Positions 8,577-16,110 of a DNA stretch of 36,568 nucleotides are shown here, in pieces. A program made the translations under genes and the position numbers. The DNA is from Chloroflexota bacterium. GTDB lineage: Bacteria > Chloroflexota > Dehalococcoidia > JACPQF01. The first letter of the stretch is position 1. Each line of letters opens with the position of its first letter. Under the pieces are notes generated by a model. That model saw nothing but the letters and a program-made list of their open reading frames with translations, searched no databases and was not told the DNA's origin. The stretch spans positions 1 through 36,568 of the forward strand of contig JACPQF010000095.1 in assembly GCA_016190625.1 (NCBI GenBank). The letters are read 5' to 3'.

Positions 8577-9365
8577 TCACGGGGACAGGAATCGCGTTTC
8601 GAGGCCTTGGAGAAAACCGTCTCCAGCCAGCGCCCCCAGGATGGCGTCGATCTCTTTTAGAAGAGAGCGGCTGGACTGGCGCGCGGCCATCACGTACGGT
8701 TCGTCGGTGAACGGACCGCCGGCGATGCGGAGATCTCTTTTGTTCTGAGTCAGCACGGCGGCCGTCACGCGGTCGGCGATCAGGGCATCGAGCTGGCCTG
8801 TAGACAGAGCCGCGGCTCCGGCTTCGAGCGACTCGAAAGGCCTGAGGGACAGGCCCGGCTGCGCTCTTGCCATTTTCCTCGCTTCCAACTCGGCGGCAGA
8901 GCCGATTTCAACGCCCAGCGTGCCCGACTCCAGATCTTGGGGGCGGGTAATCTGTCGGGAGCCGCTTCGCACCATGAACACCTGGCCGGCGTTGAAGTAG
9001 CTACGAGAGAATCCTATCTCCTTCCCGTGCTCCCAGGCAGGGCTGATGGCGGCGACCGCCACGTCGGCTTTGCGGGCAACGAGGGCGTCGAACACGCTGG
9101 CAATGTCAATTCCCACGAAGGTCGCGCCGGCTCCTAGCCGCCTTGCCAGCTCGCGTCCTAGCTCGACGTCGTAGCCTGCCGGTTGTCCTTCGCCGTCGAG
9201 GTAAGAAAAGGGCGGGTAGGAGGGATCCGTAGCGATCCGCAGCACCCCTCCTTGTCTCACCCGGTCGAGGCTATCGTCGGCTCTTGCCCTGCCGCCGCAG
9301 CCCGCCGCAACGATGGCCACGCCCAGGAAAATCAAGCTGAGTCTCAAGGGGATACTTCTTACCAT
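8577..9365 (-). CDS. Solute-binding lipoprotein, family 3 (amino-acid type)
   Basis: Periplasmic-type ABC transporter binding protein anchored as a lipoprotein. The first 23 residues form a signal ending in the lipobox VAAGC (Cys23). The mature part follows the SBP_bac_3 pattern: GVLRIATDPSYPPFSY, then GYDVELGRELARRL, DVAVAAISP and a final LDALIADRVTAA region. The frame is open to 9524, but ATG at 9365 is chosen because the signal peptide starts there and GGAG lies 9 bases upstream. No permease or ATPase gene is nearby, so it is an orphan component. Ligand unknown, probably a polar amino acid. Its start region is shared with the M28 peptidase gene (see repeat). Confidence 0.9.
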   Translation of the reverse strand: MVRSIPLRLSLIFLGVAIVAAGCGGRARADDSLDRVRQGGVLRIATDPSYPPFSYLDGEGQPAGYDVELGRELARRLGAGATFVGIDIASVFDALVARKADVAVAAISPAWEHGKEIGFSRSYFNAGQVFMVRSGSRQITRPQDLESGTLGVEIGSAAELEARKMARAQPGLSLRPFESLEAGAAALSTGQLDALIADRVTAAVLTQNKRDLRIAGGPFTDEPYVMAARQSSRSLLKEIDAILGALAGDGFLQGLETRFLSP

Positions 9366-9399
9366 GAGGGAATGCTCCGATCCGTTACCTTGGCTTATG
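9323..9399. repeat. 77-bp start-region cassette, copy A
   Basis: Matches 11621-11697 at 72 of 77 positions with no gaps. It covers upstream DNA, ribosome site, start codon and signal-peptide codons of the binding-protein gene. Similarity fades within the lipobox region and stops abruptly on the upstream side, where copy A joins the CoA-transferase remnant. Confidence 0.9.
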
Positions 9400-9401
9400 T
9401 C

Positions 9402-9512
9402 GCCGACCAGGCCAGCCTCGCGATGGGCCAGCACAACGGTTACGTCCTTGGCGAGCTTGGTCTGACGCCCGGGGAGATCGGCGCTCTGGAGAACGACGGG
9501 ATCCGCTACTAG
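9402..9512 (+). pseudogene. 3' remnant of a CaiB/BaiF (family III) CoA-transferase
   Basis: Plus-strand translation gives MGQHNGYVLGELGLTPGEIG followed by ALENDGIRY and a stop. This closely resembles the normal C-terminus of family III CoA-transferases (G-x-H-N-x-x-V-L-x-E-L-x-G-L). Nothing upstream in any frame continues the enzyme: the match begins just after the shared 77-bp cassette ends. It lies antisense to the open 5' extension of the binding-protein frame, which argues that this extension is not translated. Identified from motif only. Confidence 0.6.
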
Positions 9513-9588
9513 GCAGCGCGCCATGCCGGCTGCTCACGCGGCCTGGTAATCTTCAATCCATACGGCTAGAGGAAAGCGCCCACCGAGG

Positions 9589-9834
9589 CTACGAAGCGAC
9601 CGAGGCATCGAGAACGTACTCCGGGACCTCAACCACGCCTCTCGGCCTCCTCGCGACCAGCCGAATGATCTCACTCGCAGAGATGTCCATTGGCTTCATG
9701 TGTTCGCGCAACTCCATCATGTGATCGTAAATTGCTCGCCGTCTCTCAATTTCCTTTTGCGAGGGCGGGTGTGGCTTAGGCACGACGATGCGCGGGATCT
9801 GGCCGGTTGAGGGTATGTCTCTTTCCTGTTCCAC
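9589..9834 (-). CDS. VapB-like antitoxin fused to a PIN-domain stub
   Basis: 81 residues, GTG start with AAGGAGGAGG just upstream. The middle (RRRAIYDHMMELREHMKPMD, then ISASEIIRLVARR) resembles the charged helical antitoxins placed before PIN toxins. The last residues, EYVLDASVAS, look like the first strand of a VapC PIN domain (hydrophobic-LDASVA with the first acidic active-site residue), after which a TAG ends the frame. No PIN continuation is visible in any frame downstream. Most likely a toxin-antitoxin pair whose toxin was deleted, leaving its first codons fused to the antitoxin. Whether the product is made or functional is unknown. Confidence 0.5.
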   Translation of the reverse strand: MEQERDIPSTGQIPRIVVPKPHPPSQKEIERRRAIYDHMMELREHMKPMDISASEIIRLVARRPRGVVEVPEYVLDASVAS

Positions 9835-10002
9835 TTTCCTCCTCCTTCTCGTTCCGTCGAGGCATTTTACCCTACTCAGAGCATCTTCTCAAGCTGTGCT
9901 GGTTTGATGCCGACAAGAGCCTCCGATGGCGATCGGTGCAAGACCATCCAAATGTTGAGTGGACCCGCAAATAGTGGACTGCCTCCGGCGAAACCTTCCA
10001 TA

Positions 10003-10011
10003 TGCTATAAT
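10003..10011 (+). promoter_or_regulatory. Extended -10 element TGCTATAAT
   Basis: A perfect extended -10 with no convincing -35 at 17 bases. It would start a transcript near 10018 running into the AT-richer stretch at 10079. Between 9835 and 10078 nothing else was recognised. Confidence 0.45.
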
Positions 10012-10078
10012 CCCACTCCAAGGGAAGACACAAGGTTCTTGCCGTTCAAGCGCAGGCGAAGGGATGTGACGGATAAGT

Positions 10079-10287
10079 ATGATCACAGCCTGTGAGATTA
10101 GAAAGATACTTGAGCTACCAGAATTTCGACGGGATTTGGGCGAATTGAGTTCCTTTGCCGCCAGTACTTTAGCATTCTTGACGCTCAGCAATCTCTCGTC
10201 AAGGTGCATTGCCTCAAGGGAAACGAGGCGATCGGCATTCAGATTAGCCCCGTCAGCGGTCGGGGACGGGGACTCGCACGATCTTGA
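10079..10287 (+). pseudogene. Possible frameshifted small gene, unidentified
   Basis: From ATG 10079 the frame reads MITACEIRKILELPEFRRDL, then GELSSF. About there a second frame takes over as RQYFSILDAQQSLVKVHCLK, then GNEAIGIQISP, ending at TGA 10285-10287. Both halves look protein-like, and the stretch is visibly less GC-rich than its neighbours. Together with the extended -10 at 10003 this suggests a small gene broken by one frameshift, or a sequencing error. I do not recognise the family. It is antisense to the zinc ribbon gene at its 3' end, so at most one is likely to be intact there. Confidence 0.3.
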
Positions 10288-10396
10288 CCACGAGCTCGCC
10301 GCCGCATTGAGGACATCGGGCGGCGGCGAGGGGCAAATCAACGCGGCAGCGCGGACACCAGAGCCGCTTCTCGTTGATCCATTGCGGTGTTTTCAC
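10253..10396 (-). CDS. Mini zinc-ribbon protein, 47 aa, overlapping the M28 gene
   Basis: A hidden reading frame: GTG start at 10396, stop at 10253. The product has CPRC near 14-17 and CPQC near 29-32 with a GGELVVKIVRV strand after, the spacing of a small rubredoxin-like zinc ribbon. AAGGAGGGAG lies about 9 bases before the GTG. Its first 59 bases overlap the end of the M28 peptidase gene in another frame, so it should be translationally coupled to it. Function unknown; stand-alone ribbons of this size often bind nucleic acid or protein. The motif pair makes chance unlikely, but no homologue was checked. Confidence 0.55.
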   Translation of the reverse strand: MKTPQWINEKRLWCPRCRVDLPLAAARCPQCGGELVVKIVRVPVPDR

Positions 10397-11663
10397 CCTT
10401 CGCCTCTCCCTCCTTGGCCAATCTCTCCAACATGCCTAACGCTATTTTGCCCGCTATCTCCAGGCGGTCGGGCTTGACGAACTCGGGCAGATCGTTCTTG
10501 GTGTGGTAGTTGGGGTCCTCCTGCCAGTAGACGAACAGCGTCGGTATCCCCGCGTCGGCAAAGCTAGCGTGGTCGCTGGCCGAGGAAAGGTGCTCGTCGA
10601 GGTCCCCCGCCTCGACTTCCAGGTCCTTGGCGATGGCCTTGGCTTCGTCCACCAGCTTCCGGTCGCCGCCGAACCTCAAGTCGTCGCCTACGCCTACCAT
10701 GTCGAAGTTGATCATGGCGACCATCCTATCCCGTTCCTCTTTCTTGAGCGACTCCACGTAGCGCCGGCTGCCGATTAGCCCCAGCTCTTCGGCGCCAAAG
10801 GCCACGAACCGCAGCCCGAAGGGGTAGGCCCTCGTCGCCGTTACCCTGGCCAGCTCGATCACCGTGCCCACTCCCGAGGCGTTGTCGTTGGCTCCCGGGC
10901 CGGCCTCGACCGAATCGCAGTGAGCGCCGAAGATGACGAGCTTCTGATTTTTGGTCGCCCTGGTGCCCACCACGTTCTCGCTCGACTTGGCGGCCATCTC
11001 GGCGTCCACCAGCAGGCGCACCGCGGTCGCTCCCTGCCCGAGGAGAGCGCGGAGGCGCTGACCCTCTTCCAGGGTGACCGACACGGCCGGGATGGTCGAG
11101 GGATTGGCCAGGCTGCCTCTAAGCTCGCCGCCGACGTTGTTGTAGACGATTACTCCCACCGCTCCGGCGTCGGCCGCGTTGGCCACTTTGCCGCCGAAGG
11201 TGATCTCGCCCCGCTTGATCAGGGCGATCTTGTCCTTTACGTCGATCCGCCCGAAGTCCTCCTTGCTGCCCCCACCGGCGTCGACCAGCTCGGCAGCTCT
11301 CTCGCCCGAGGCGGAGAAGGTCAGCGCCCTGGCCTTGAAAGTCGCCGACACCGGCCGGGTAACCTCGAGCTCGACCTGCTTTTCCATGTAGGTGCGGTAG
11401 TCGAACCGGGGCTTTTCCACCTGCAGCCGCTGGGAGCGAAACTGGTCGGCAATGTAATTGGCCGCCATCTCGGCCTTTTCGGTGGAGGCCGGGCGGGAGC
11501 CGACGTCCGTCGCCAGATAGCGAACGTGTTGATACGCCCGCTCGCCGGAGAACGGCTCCTCCCTCTGCTGCCCGGAGCCGCCGGGCACGGCGCTGCAGCC
11601 CAACGCGACGGTGGCGACGGCCAGGAAAATCAAGCTGAGTCTCAGGGGGATACTTTTTACCAT
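10338..11663 (-). CDS. M28-family zinc aminopeptidase lipoprotein with PA domain
   Basis: A 441-residue exported metallopeptidase. The signal ends in lipobox VALGC (Cys23). A PA (protease-associated) insert spans ~125-215. The catalytic domain shows the two-zinc set of the M28 aminopeptidase Y/S group: His248 (AHCDS), Asp260 (GANDNASG), Glu292-Glu293 (AEELG), Asp321 (NFDMVG) and His387 (NYHTKND). Likely role: release of N-terminal amino acids from peptides outside the cell, complementing the subtilase. The frame is open to 11720, but ATG 11663 starts the signal peptide and has GGAG upstream. It overlaps the 47-residue zinc ribbon at its 3' end. Confidence 0.93.
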   Translation of the reverse strand: MVKSIPLRLSLIFLAVATVALGCSAVPGGSGQQREEPFSGERAYQHVRYLATDVGSRPASTEKAEMAANYIADQFRSQRLQVEKPRFDYRTYMEKQVELEVTRPVSATFKARALTFSASGERAAELVDAGGGSKEDFGRIDVKDKIALIKRGEITFGGKVANAADAGAVGVIVYNNVGGELRGSLANPSTIPAVSVTLEEGQRLRALLGQGATAVRLLVDAEMAAKSSENVVGTRATKNQKLVIFGAHCDSVEAGPGANDNASGVGTVIELARVTATRAYPFGLRFVAFGAEELGLIGSRRYVESLKKEERDRMVAMINFDMVGVGDDLRFGGDRKLVDEAKAIAKDLEVEAGDLDEHLSSASDHASFADAGIPTLFVYWQEDPNYHTKNDLPEFVKPDRLEIAGKIALGMLERLAKEGEAKGENTAMDQREAALVSALPR

Positions 11664-11697
11664 GAGGGAAAGCTCCGATCCGTTTCCTTGACTTATG
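11621..11697. repeat. 77-bp start-region cassette, copy B
   Basis: The second copy of the 9323-9399 repeat, covering ribosome site, start codon and signal-peptide codons of the M28 gene. Differences are five substitutions without indels. Upstream of 11697 the two loci are unrelated. Confidence 0.9.
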
Positions 11698-11738
11698 AGG
11701 CAGGCAAGGGTATGATGCACCAGGCTGATAACCTGCGC

Positions 11739-11777
11739 CCGTCAGACACAAGCTGACGGTCCTTCCAAAGAAGGACT
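11739..11777. repeat. Two consecutive hairpins, including GACGGTCCTTC repeat copy 2
   Basis: CCGTCAG (11739-11745) pairs with CTGACGG (11753-11759); directly after, GTCCTTC (11759-11765) pairs with GAAGGAC (11770-11776). The second part plus AGCTGACG matches the minus strand of 3089-3116. It lies between the divergent M28 and comEA genes, so it could affect either transcript, but dispersed copies suggest a repeat. Confidence 0.6.
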
Positions 11778-11823
11778 ATTTCCACTATAGCAGAAACGCC
11801 CCGCGAGGGAAAGGAGGCGGACC

Positions 11824-12387
11824 TTGGCCGATCTGCTCAGAAGACTGGGCCTCCCTGTTCTTGCCGGTCTCCTCTTGTCTATCGCCGGCGCCGCCACCGT
11901 CATAGTCATGCGACTGCCGAGCACCGGCGAGACCATCGAGATCGACCGGCCGGCTCCGGCGGCGACGGAGAGCAAGGAGATCGTGGTCTACGTCACCGGC
12001 GCCGTGGCCCGACCGGGCGTGTACAGCTTGCGCGGTGGGAGCAGGATGGAGGACTTGGTGAAGGCGGCGGGCGGCCTCACCGCCGAGGCCAACGCCGAGG
12101 CCATCAATCTGGCGGCCAGAATGCGGGACGAGATGCACGCGCACGTGCCGAAGGTAGGTGAAGTCTCGGCCAGCCCGGGGACCGACCTGCTGGCCCAGAA
12201 GTTGAGCGTCAATGCGGCCAGCGCCCGCCAGTTGGAGGACCTTCCCGGCGTTGGCGAAGTTACGGCCAAGCGCATAGTCGACTATCGCAGCAAGAACGGG
12301 CCGTTCAAGAGCGTCGAGGAGCTAAAGGACCTCAAGCTGGTCAATGCCTCGACCTTCGAGAAGATAAAGGACCTGATCGCGCCTTGA
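11824..12387 (+). CDS. comEA: ComEA-type competence DNA receptor
   Basis: Membrane-anchored DNA-binding protein that holds incoming double-stranded DNA for transfer to ComEC. Residues 9-29 form the membrane anchor. An SLBB domain occupies about 53-110 (VVYVTGAVARPGVYSL) and a helix-hairpin-helix pair 127-187, with LSVNAASARQLEDLPGVGEV typical of ComEA. It starts at TTG 11824 behind AAGGAGG. The order comEA-comEC is the standard competence arrangement; 130 bases of GGGTAGAG-like short repeats lie between them. Competence in this organism is inference. Confidence 0.93.
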   Translation: MADLLRRLGLPVLAGLLLSIAGAATVIVMRLPSTGETIEIDRPAPAATESKEIVVYVTGAVARPGVYSLRGGSRMEDLVKAAGGLTAEANAEAINLAARMRDEMHAHVPKVGEVSASPGTDLLAQKLSVNAASARQLEDLPGVGEVTAKRIVDYRSKNGPFKSVEELKDLKLVNASTFEKIKDLIAP

Positions 12388-12517
12388 CGGGGAGAAGGGT
12401 TGAGGGTAGAGGGTCGAGGGTAGAGGACTGGGCAGCCGTGCTGGTCGGACCTGTCAGATAAGGTAATCCATACCCGGCGTCCTCCGGCGGAATCTGCGGT
12501 TCATAGATATTCTTTGT

Positions 12518-14962
12518 TTGGTGGCGAGTATGCCCTTGCTATTTGTCGCCGCGGCGTTCCTTGCGGGCGTCTTCATGGCGTCGACTTGGCAGCCTGCCAC
12601 TTTGGTGGAAATGGGCGGACTGGGCGTCGCGGTGGCGGCGCTCGTCGCCTCTCGCTGGATCGGTGGCTTCAGGCTTCCCGCCGTTATGCTTCTCGCCCTC
12701 GTCGTGGGAGTGTGGCGCTACGACGCGGCGGTGGAGGCCAGCGGCAGCAGCCCTGCCCTCGCGGCCGAGGTGGACAGGGGCATGGTGGAGCTGAGGGGCG
12801 TGGTGGACGCGCCGCCCGAGGTGCACGAGCTGAGACAGAACGTTCGCCTACGGTTGGCGGCAATGGGGGAGGCCGGCCGGTGGGAGGCGGCTCAGGGGAC
12901 GGTTCTCCTCTATGCTGCCATCACGCCGAAGCTCGCGTACGGGGACTCCCTGGAGGTGGCAGGCGAGCTGGAGTACCCACTGGTCTTCGAGGGCTTCGAC
13001 TACCGGGGGTATCTTGGTTTGCAGGGAATCCAATACGTGATGCAGCGCCCCAAGGTCCGCTTGCTGGGTCAGGGGCAGGGCTTCCCGCCTCTGGCCTGGA
13101 TGCACCGCCTGCGCGGCCGCCTCTCCGACGTTCTGGGCTCGACGTTGCCCGAGCCGGAGGCTTCCATTGGTCAGGGCGTTCTCCTCGGATCTCGCAGCGC
13201 CATTCCAGGCTATCTGGCCCAGGCCTTTGCCGTAACCGGCACCACCCACATCCTCGCCATCTCCGGTTATAATATCACTCTCATCGCCGCTGCCATCTTC
13301 GCCGTCGCCACCCGCTTCTTTGGCCGGAACCGGGCGACCTACGTGGCGGCGCTGGGAATCGGCCTCTACGCCATCCTGGCGGGAGCGTCGCCCTCGGTCC
13401 TGCGGGCGGCCGTCATGGGCGTTTTGGTGATCGTGGCCTATCGTCTCGGCCGGCAGAACGTGGTTCTCAACGCCCTGGCCGTTTCGGCTGCCGGCCTGGT
13501 GCTGGCCCAGCCGTTTTGGCTCTGGGACGCTAGCTTTCAATTGAGCTTTCTCTCTACCATCGGTTTGATATTTCTGGCCCGCCCGCTGGCCGCGGCCCTG
13601 CTGGAAGCGGCCAGTCGGACTGGGGTCCTCTCTATCCCCTTGTTGGGAAAGGCCGCTGGCCTTCTTGCTGAGAGCGTCGCCATCACGCTGGCGGCGACCA
13701 TCTACACCTTACCCCTCGCCGCCTTCAGCTTCCACCAGATCTCGCTGGTCACCCTTGTCGCCAATCTCTTCGCCGTGCCCTCTCTGCCCCCCATAATAGC
13801 CGTCTCTGCCGCCATCGCCGCCGTGGGCCTGATCTACCTGCCTCTGGCTCAGCTTGTCGCCTACGCTTCCTGGCCGATAATCGCCTATCTCGTGGGCGTG
13901 GTCGGCCTGTTCGCCGGTGTTCCCGGTGCCGCCGTGGCCCAGCCGCCGTTCAGTCCGGCGTTGGTCTGGGGCTGTTACGGCCTGCTGGCCGTCCTTACCC
14001 TGGCGCTCCATCTGGGCTGGAGCGGCCTCGGGGCGCTCTGGCAGGGCCTGGCGGCTGGATGGCAGTCAGTCGGGCAAGGCCTGGCGGGATTTGGTTCCAG
14101 CCGCTTTGTCGGATGGGCGATTCTTCCCGCCCTGATCGTCGCCGTGGCGGCCTGGGCCGTTGCCCTGTCCCTGCCGGACGATAGATTGCAGGTCACTTTT
14201 CTCGACGTTGGGCAGGGAGACGCCATTCTCATCAAGACGCCCGGCAACCGGAAGCTGCTGGTGGATGGAGGGCCGAGCCCCCAGAGGCTCCTCGATCAAC
14301 TGGGAACGGGCTTGCCCTTTTGGGACCGCACCGTCGACGTTCTGATTCTCTCTCATCCCCACGAGGACCATCTCGCCGGTCTTCTCGGCGTGTTGGAGAG
14401 GTACGATGTTCACCTCGTGCTCGAGAGCCCGATCTCCCGGCCGGGCGCCACCTACCGCGGTTGGGAAGAAGAGATAGCCCGCCGGGGCACGCGCCGGCAG
14501 GTTCTCGGACCCGAAGACCGGCTCAAGATCGGGGATCTGGAGGTCACCCCGGTCTTCGTTCCGGCGGCCCGGGCGCCCTCCAGGCGCGGAGGCTCCGACG
14601 AGCAGCCCAATGATTCCCTCGTTCTGAGGCTGAAGATCGGCGACGCGTCTTTCCTTCTGCCGGGGGATACCCCCGCCGAGGCCCAGGCGCAGTTGCTCGA
14701 CTTTGCCGGTGGGCTGGAGAGCACGATTCTCAAAGTGCCTCACCACGGGGCCGGAGACGCTCTCGACCCCCGCTTTCTCGCCGCCATCGCCCCCCGGCTG
14801 GCGGTGATCTCGGTTGGCGCCGACAACCCTTTCGGCCATCCGGCGCCGGAAACTCTGGCTCTGCTATCCAGTACTCGCACTCTGCGGACCGACGAAAGCG
14901 GCTCCGTTCAGGTGACCACGGATGGGAAAAGGGTTTGGGTAAAGACGTGGAGGCGGAAATAA
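12518..14962 (+). CDS. comEC: ComEC/Rec2 DNA-uptake channel
   Basis: An 814-residue polytopic membrane protein forming the pore for single-stranded DNA entry. The N-terminal DUF4131-type region is followed by the Competence domain with many membrane segments (ILAISGYNITLIAA is characteristic). Past residue ~555 is a metallo-beta-lactamase-type domain (FLDVGQGDAILI, then LILSHPHEDHLAG) proposed to degrade one DNA strand. The length is normal for the full three-domain form. Start codons TTG 12518, GTG 12521 and ATG 12530 are all possible and no clear ribosome site decides. The gene runs almost to the promoter of rph. Confidence 0.95.
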   Translation: MVASMPLLFVAAAFLAGVFMASTWQPATLVEMGGLGVAVAALVASRWIGGFRLPAVMLLALVVGVWRYDAAVEASGSSPALAAEVDRGMVELRGVVDAPPEVHELRQNVRLRLAAMGEAGRWEAAQGTVLLYAAITPKLAYGDSLEVAGELEYPLVFEGFDYRGYLGLQGIQYVMQRPKVRLLGQGQGFPPLAWMHRLRGRLSDVLGSTLPEPEASIGQGVLLGSRSAIPGYLAQAFAVTGTTHILAISGYNITLIAAAIFAVATRFFGRNRATYVAALGIGLYAILAGASPSVLRAAVMGVLVIVAYRLGRQNVVLNALAVSAAGLVLAQPFWLWDASFQLSFLSTIGLIFLARPLAAALLEAASRTGVLSIPLLGKAAGLLAESVAITLAATIYTLPLAAFSFHQISLVTLVANLFAVPSLPPIIAVSAAIAAVGLIYLPLAQLVAYASWPIIAYLVGVVGLFAGVPGAAVAQPPFSPALVWGCYGLLAVLTLALHLGWSGLGALWQGLAAGWQSVGQGLAGFGSSRFVGWAILPALIVAVAAWAVALSLPDDRLQVTFLDVGQGDAILIKTPGNRKLLVDGGPSPQRLLDQLGTGLPFWDRTVDVLILSHPHEDHLAGLLGVLERYDVHLVLESPISRPGATYRGWEEEIARRGTRRQVLGPEDRLKIGDLEVTPVFVPAARAPSRRGGSDEQPNDSLVLRLKIGDASFLLPGDTPAEAQAQLLDFAGGLESTILKVPHHGAGDALDPRFLAAIAPRLAVISVGADNPFGHPAPETLALLSSTRTLRTDESGSVQVTTDGKRVWVKTWRRK

Positions 14963-14969
14963 GGGAGAG

Positions 14970-14978
14970 TGGTATAAT
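14970..14978 (+). promoter_or_regulatory. Extended -10 TGGTATAAT before rph
   Basis: Identical to the -10 before the 8088 gene. Transcription should begin near 14985, giving a leader of only ~11 bases that contains little more than the AAAGGAG ribosome site. No good -35 is present. Confidence 0.65.
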
Positions 14979-14995
14979 GGGGGAAAGGAGCGCTT

Positions 14996-15727
14996 ATGCC
15001 AAGGTCTGATGGTAGGGCGGCCGACGGGCTTCGCCCGGTTCGAGTGGTCCCCGATTTCCTCGAGTTTGCCGAGGGCTCGGCGTTGATCGAGATGGGGCGG
15101 ACGCGGGTTCTCTGCGCCGTGAGCGTGGAGGAGCGAGTGCCACCCTTTCTTCTCGGCAAGGGCAAAGGCTGGATCACCGCCGAGTATTCCATGCTGCCGC
15201 GCTCGACCCAGACCCGCATGCAGCGGGAGGCGGTGGCCGGACGCATCGGCGGGCGGACGCAGGAGATCCAGCGGCTTATCGGGCGCTCACTGCGAGCGGC
15301 CGCCGACCTCAAAGCGCTGGGAGAGCGAACCTTCATCGTGGACTGCGACGTGATCCAGGCCGACGGCGGCACTCGCACGGCGGCCATCACGGGAGCCTAC
15401 ATCGCCCTGTCCCTCGCGGTCAAGAAACTAAGGGAAACCGGCCGGCTGCCGGCCAATCCGCTCCGCTGCGCTGTGGCGGCCACCAGCGCAGGTGTGGTGG
15501 ACGGCGATGCCTTGCTCGATCTTTGCTACGAGGAGGACAGCCGGGCTGAGGTGGATTTCAACCTGGTGATGACAAGTAGGGGCGAGTATGTCGAAGTGCA
15601 GGGTACGGCCGAGGGGGAGCCGTTCTCGAAGGAGACCATGGATGCCCTGCTAGCTCTCGCCGGCAAGGGGATAGGCTACTCGAAATTCAGAGGCGCATAC
15701 TGGGAGGTCTGCCGTAGAGCGCCCTGA
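14996..15727 (+). CDS. rph: Ribonuclease PH
   Basis: Phosphate-dependent 3'-5' exoribonuclease that trims tRNA 3' ends. The 243-residue length is standard and the protein is colinear with the family: an N-terminal [44 protein letters not shown], an [19 protein letters not shown] block, and [20 protein letters not shown] near the phosphate-binding site. An RNase PH dimer assembles into a hexamer in characterised members. AAAGGAG precedes the ATG. The usual partner gene rdgB is not next to it. Confidence 0.97.
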   Translation: MPRSDGRAADGLRPVRVVPDFLEFAEGSALIEMGRTRVLCAVSVEERVPPFLLGKGKGWITAEYSMLPRSTQTRMQREAVAGRIGGRTQEIQRLIGRSLRAAADLKALGERTFIVDCDVIQADGGTRTAAITGAYIALSLAVKKLRETGRLPANPLRCAVAATSAGVVDGDALLDLCYEEDSRAEVDFNLVMTSRGEYVEVQGTAEGEPFSKETMDALLALAGKGIGYSKFRGAYWEVCRRAP

Positions 15728-15841
15728 AAGCGGTGGTTGCGCACAAGCGGAGGCCCTCACCCTAGCCCTGTCCGCGCCCAGAGGGCACCCGGGCGGGAGA
15801 GGGGATCGCACTTTCGCAGTGGAGGCTCTGACCCAACGCTT

Positions 15842-16041
15842 GTAGGGGCGAAGCGTTCGCAGGACCGGTCTATTCGGAGATTCTAACATCTTTGCGAATG
15901 CTTCGCCCGCCCGGTTAGTTGCGACGCCCGGCTTCATCGTAGGGAACAGGCGTGGGCGTGTTGCGATGGTGGGGTGGGCGAAGCATTTGCGAACTAGCAT
16001 AAAAGCCGACCCGAGGCCCAGCGCAAACGCTTCGCCCCTAC
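15842..16041. repeat. ~200-bp MITE-like element, copy 1
   Basis: Ends are inverted: GTAGGGGCGAAGCGTTCGC at the left and the complement of GTAGGGGCGAAGCGTTTGC at the right (18 of 19 match). Inside, TTTGCGAATGCTTCGCCC near 15891 and GGGCGAAGCATTTGCGAA near 15976 form a second inverted pair, so the single strand folds into two successive hairpins. A related 201-bp element is at 27759-27959. No coding frame inside is convincing. It occupies most of the 383-base gap 15728-16110; the remainder shows nothing else. Confidence 0.8.
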
Positions 16042-16110
16042 GACCTACGAACGGGGGCACGCCCGGTCTGCGTTCTCCGTGCCCCTTACCGCACAGCGCT
16101 CCGTGCAATC

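Noticed and set aside
9366-9524. 53-residue N-terminal extension of the solute-binding protein frame
   Set aside because: It precedes a clear lipoprotein signal with its own ribosome site, and the opposite strand here encodes the CoA-transferase tail.
9889-10341. 150-residue minus-strand frame
   Set aside because: Composition is not protein-like; the real signal on this strand is the zinc ribbon in another frame.
12388-12517. Terminator or RNA gene between comEA and comEC
   Set aside because: Only GGGTAGAG-like short repeats; no hairpin with T tract.
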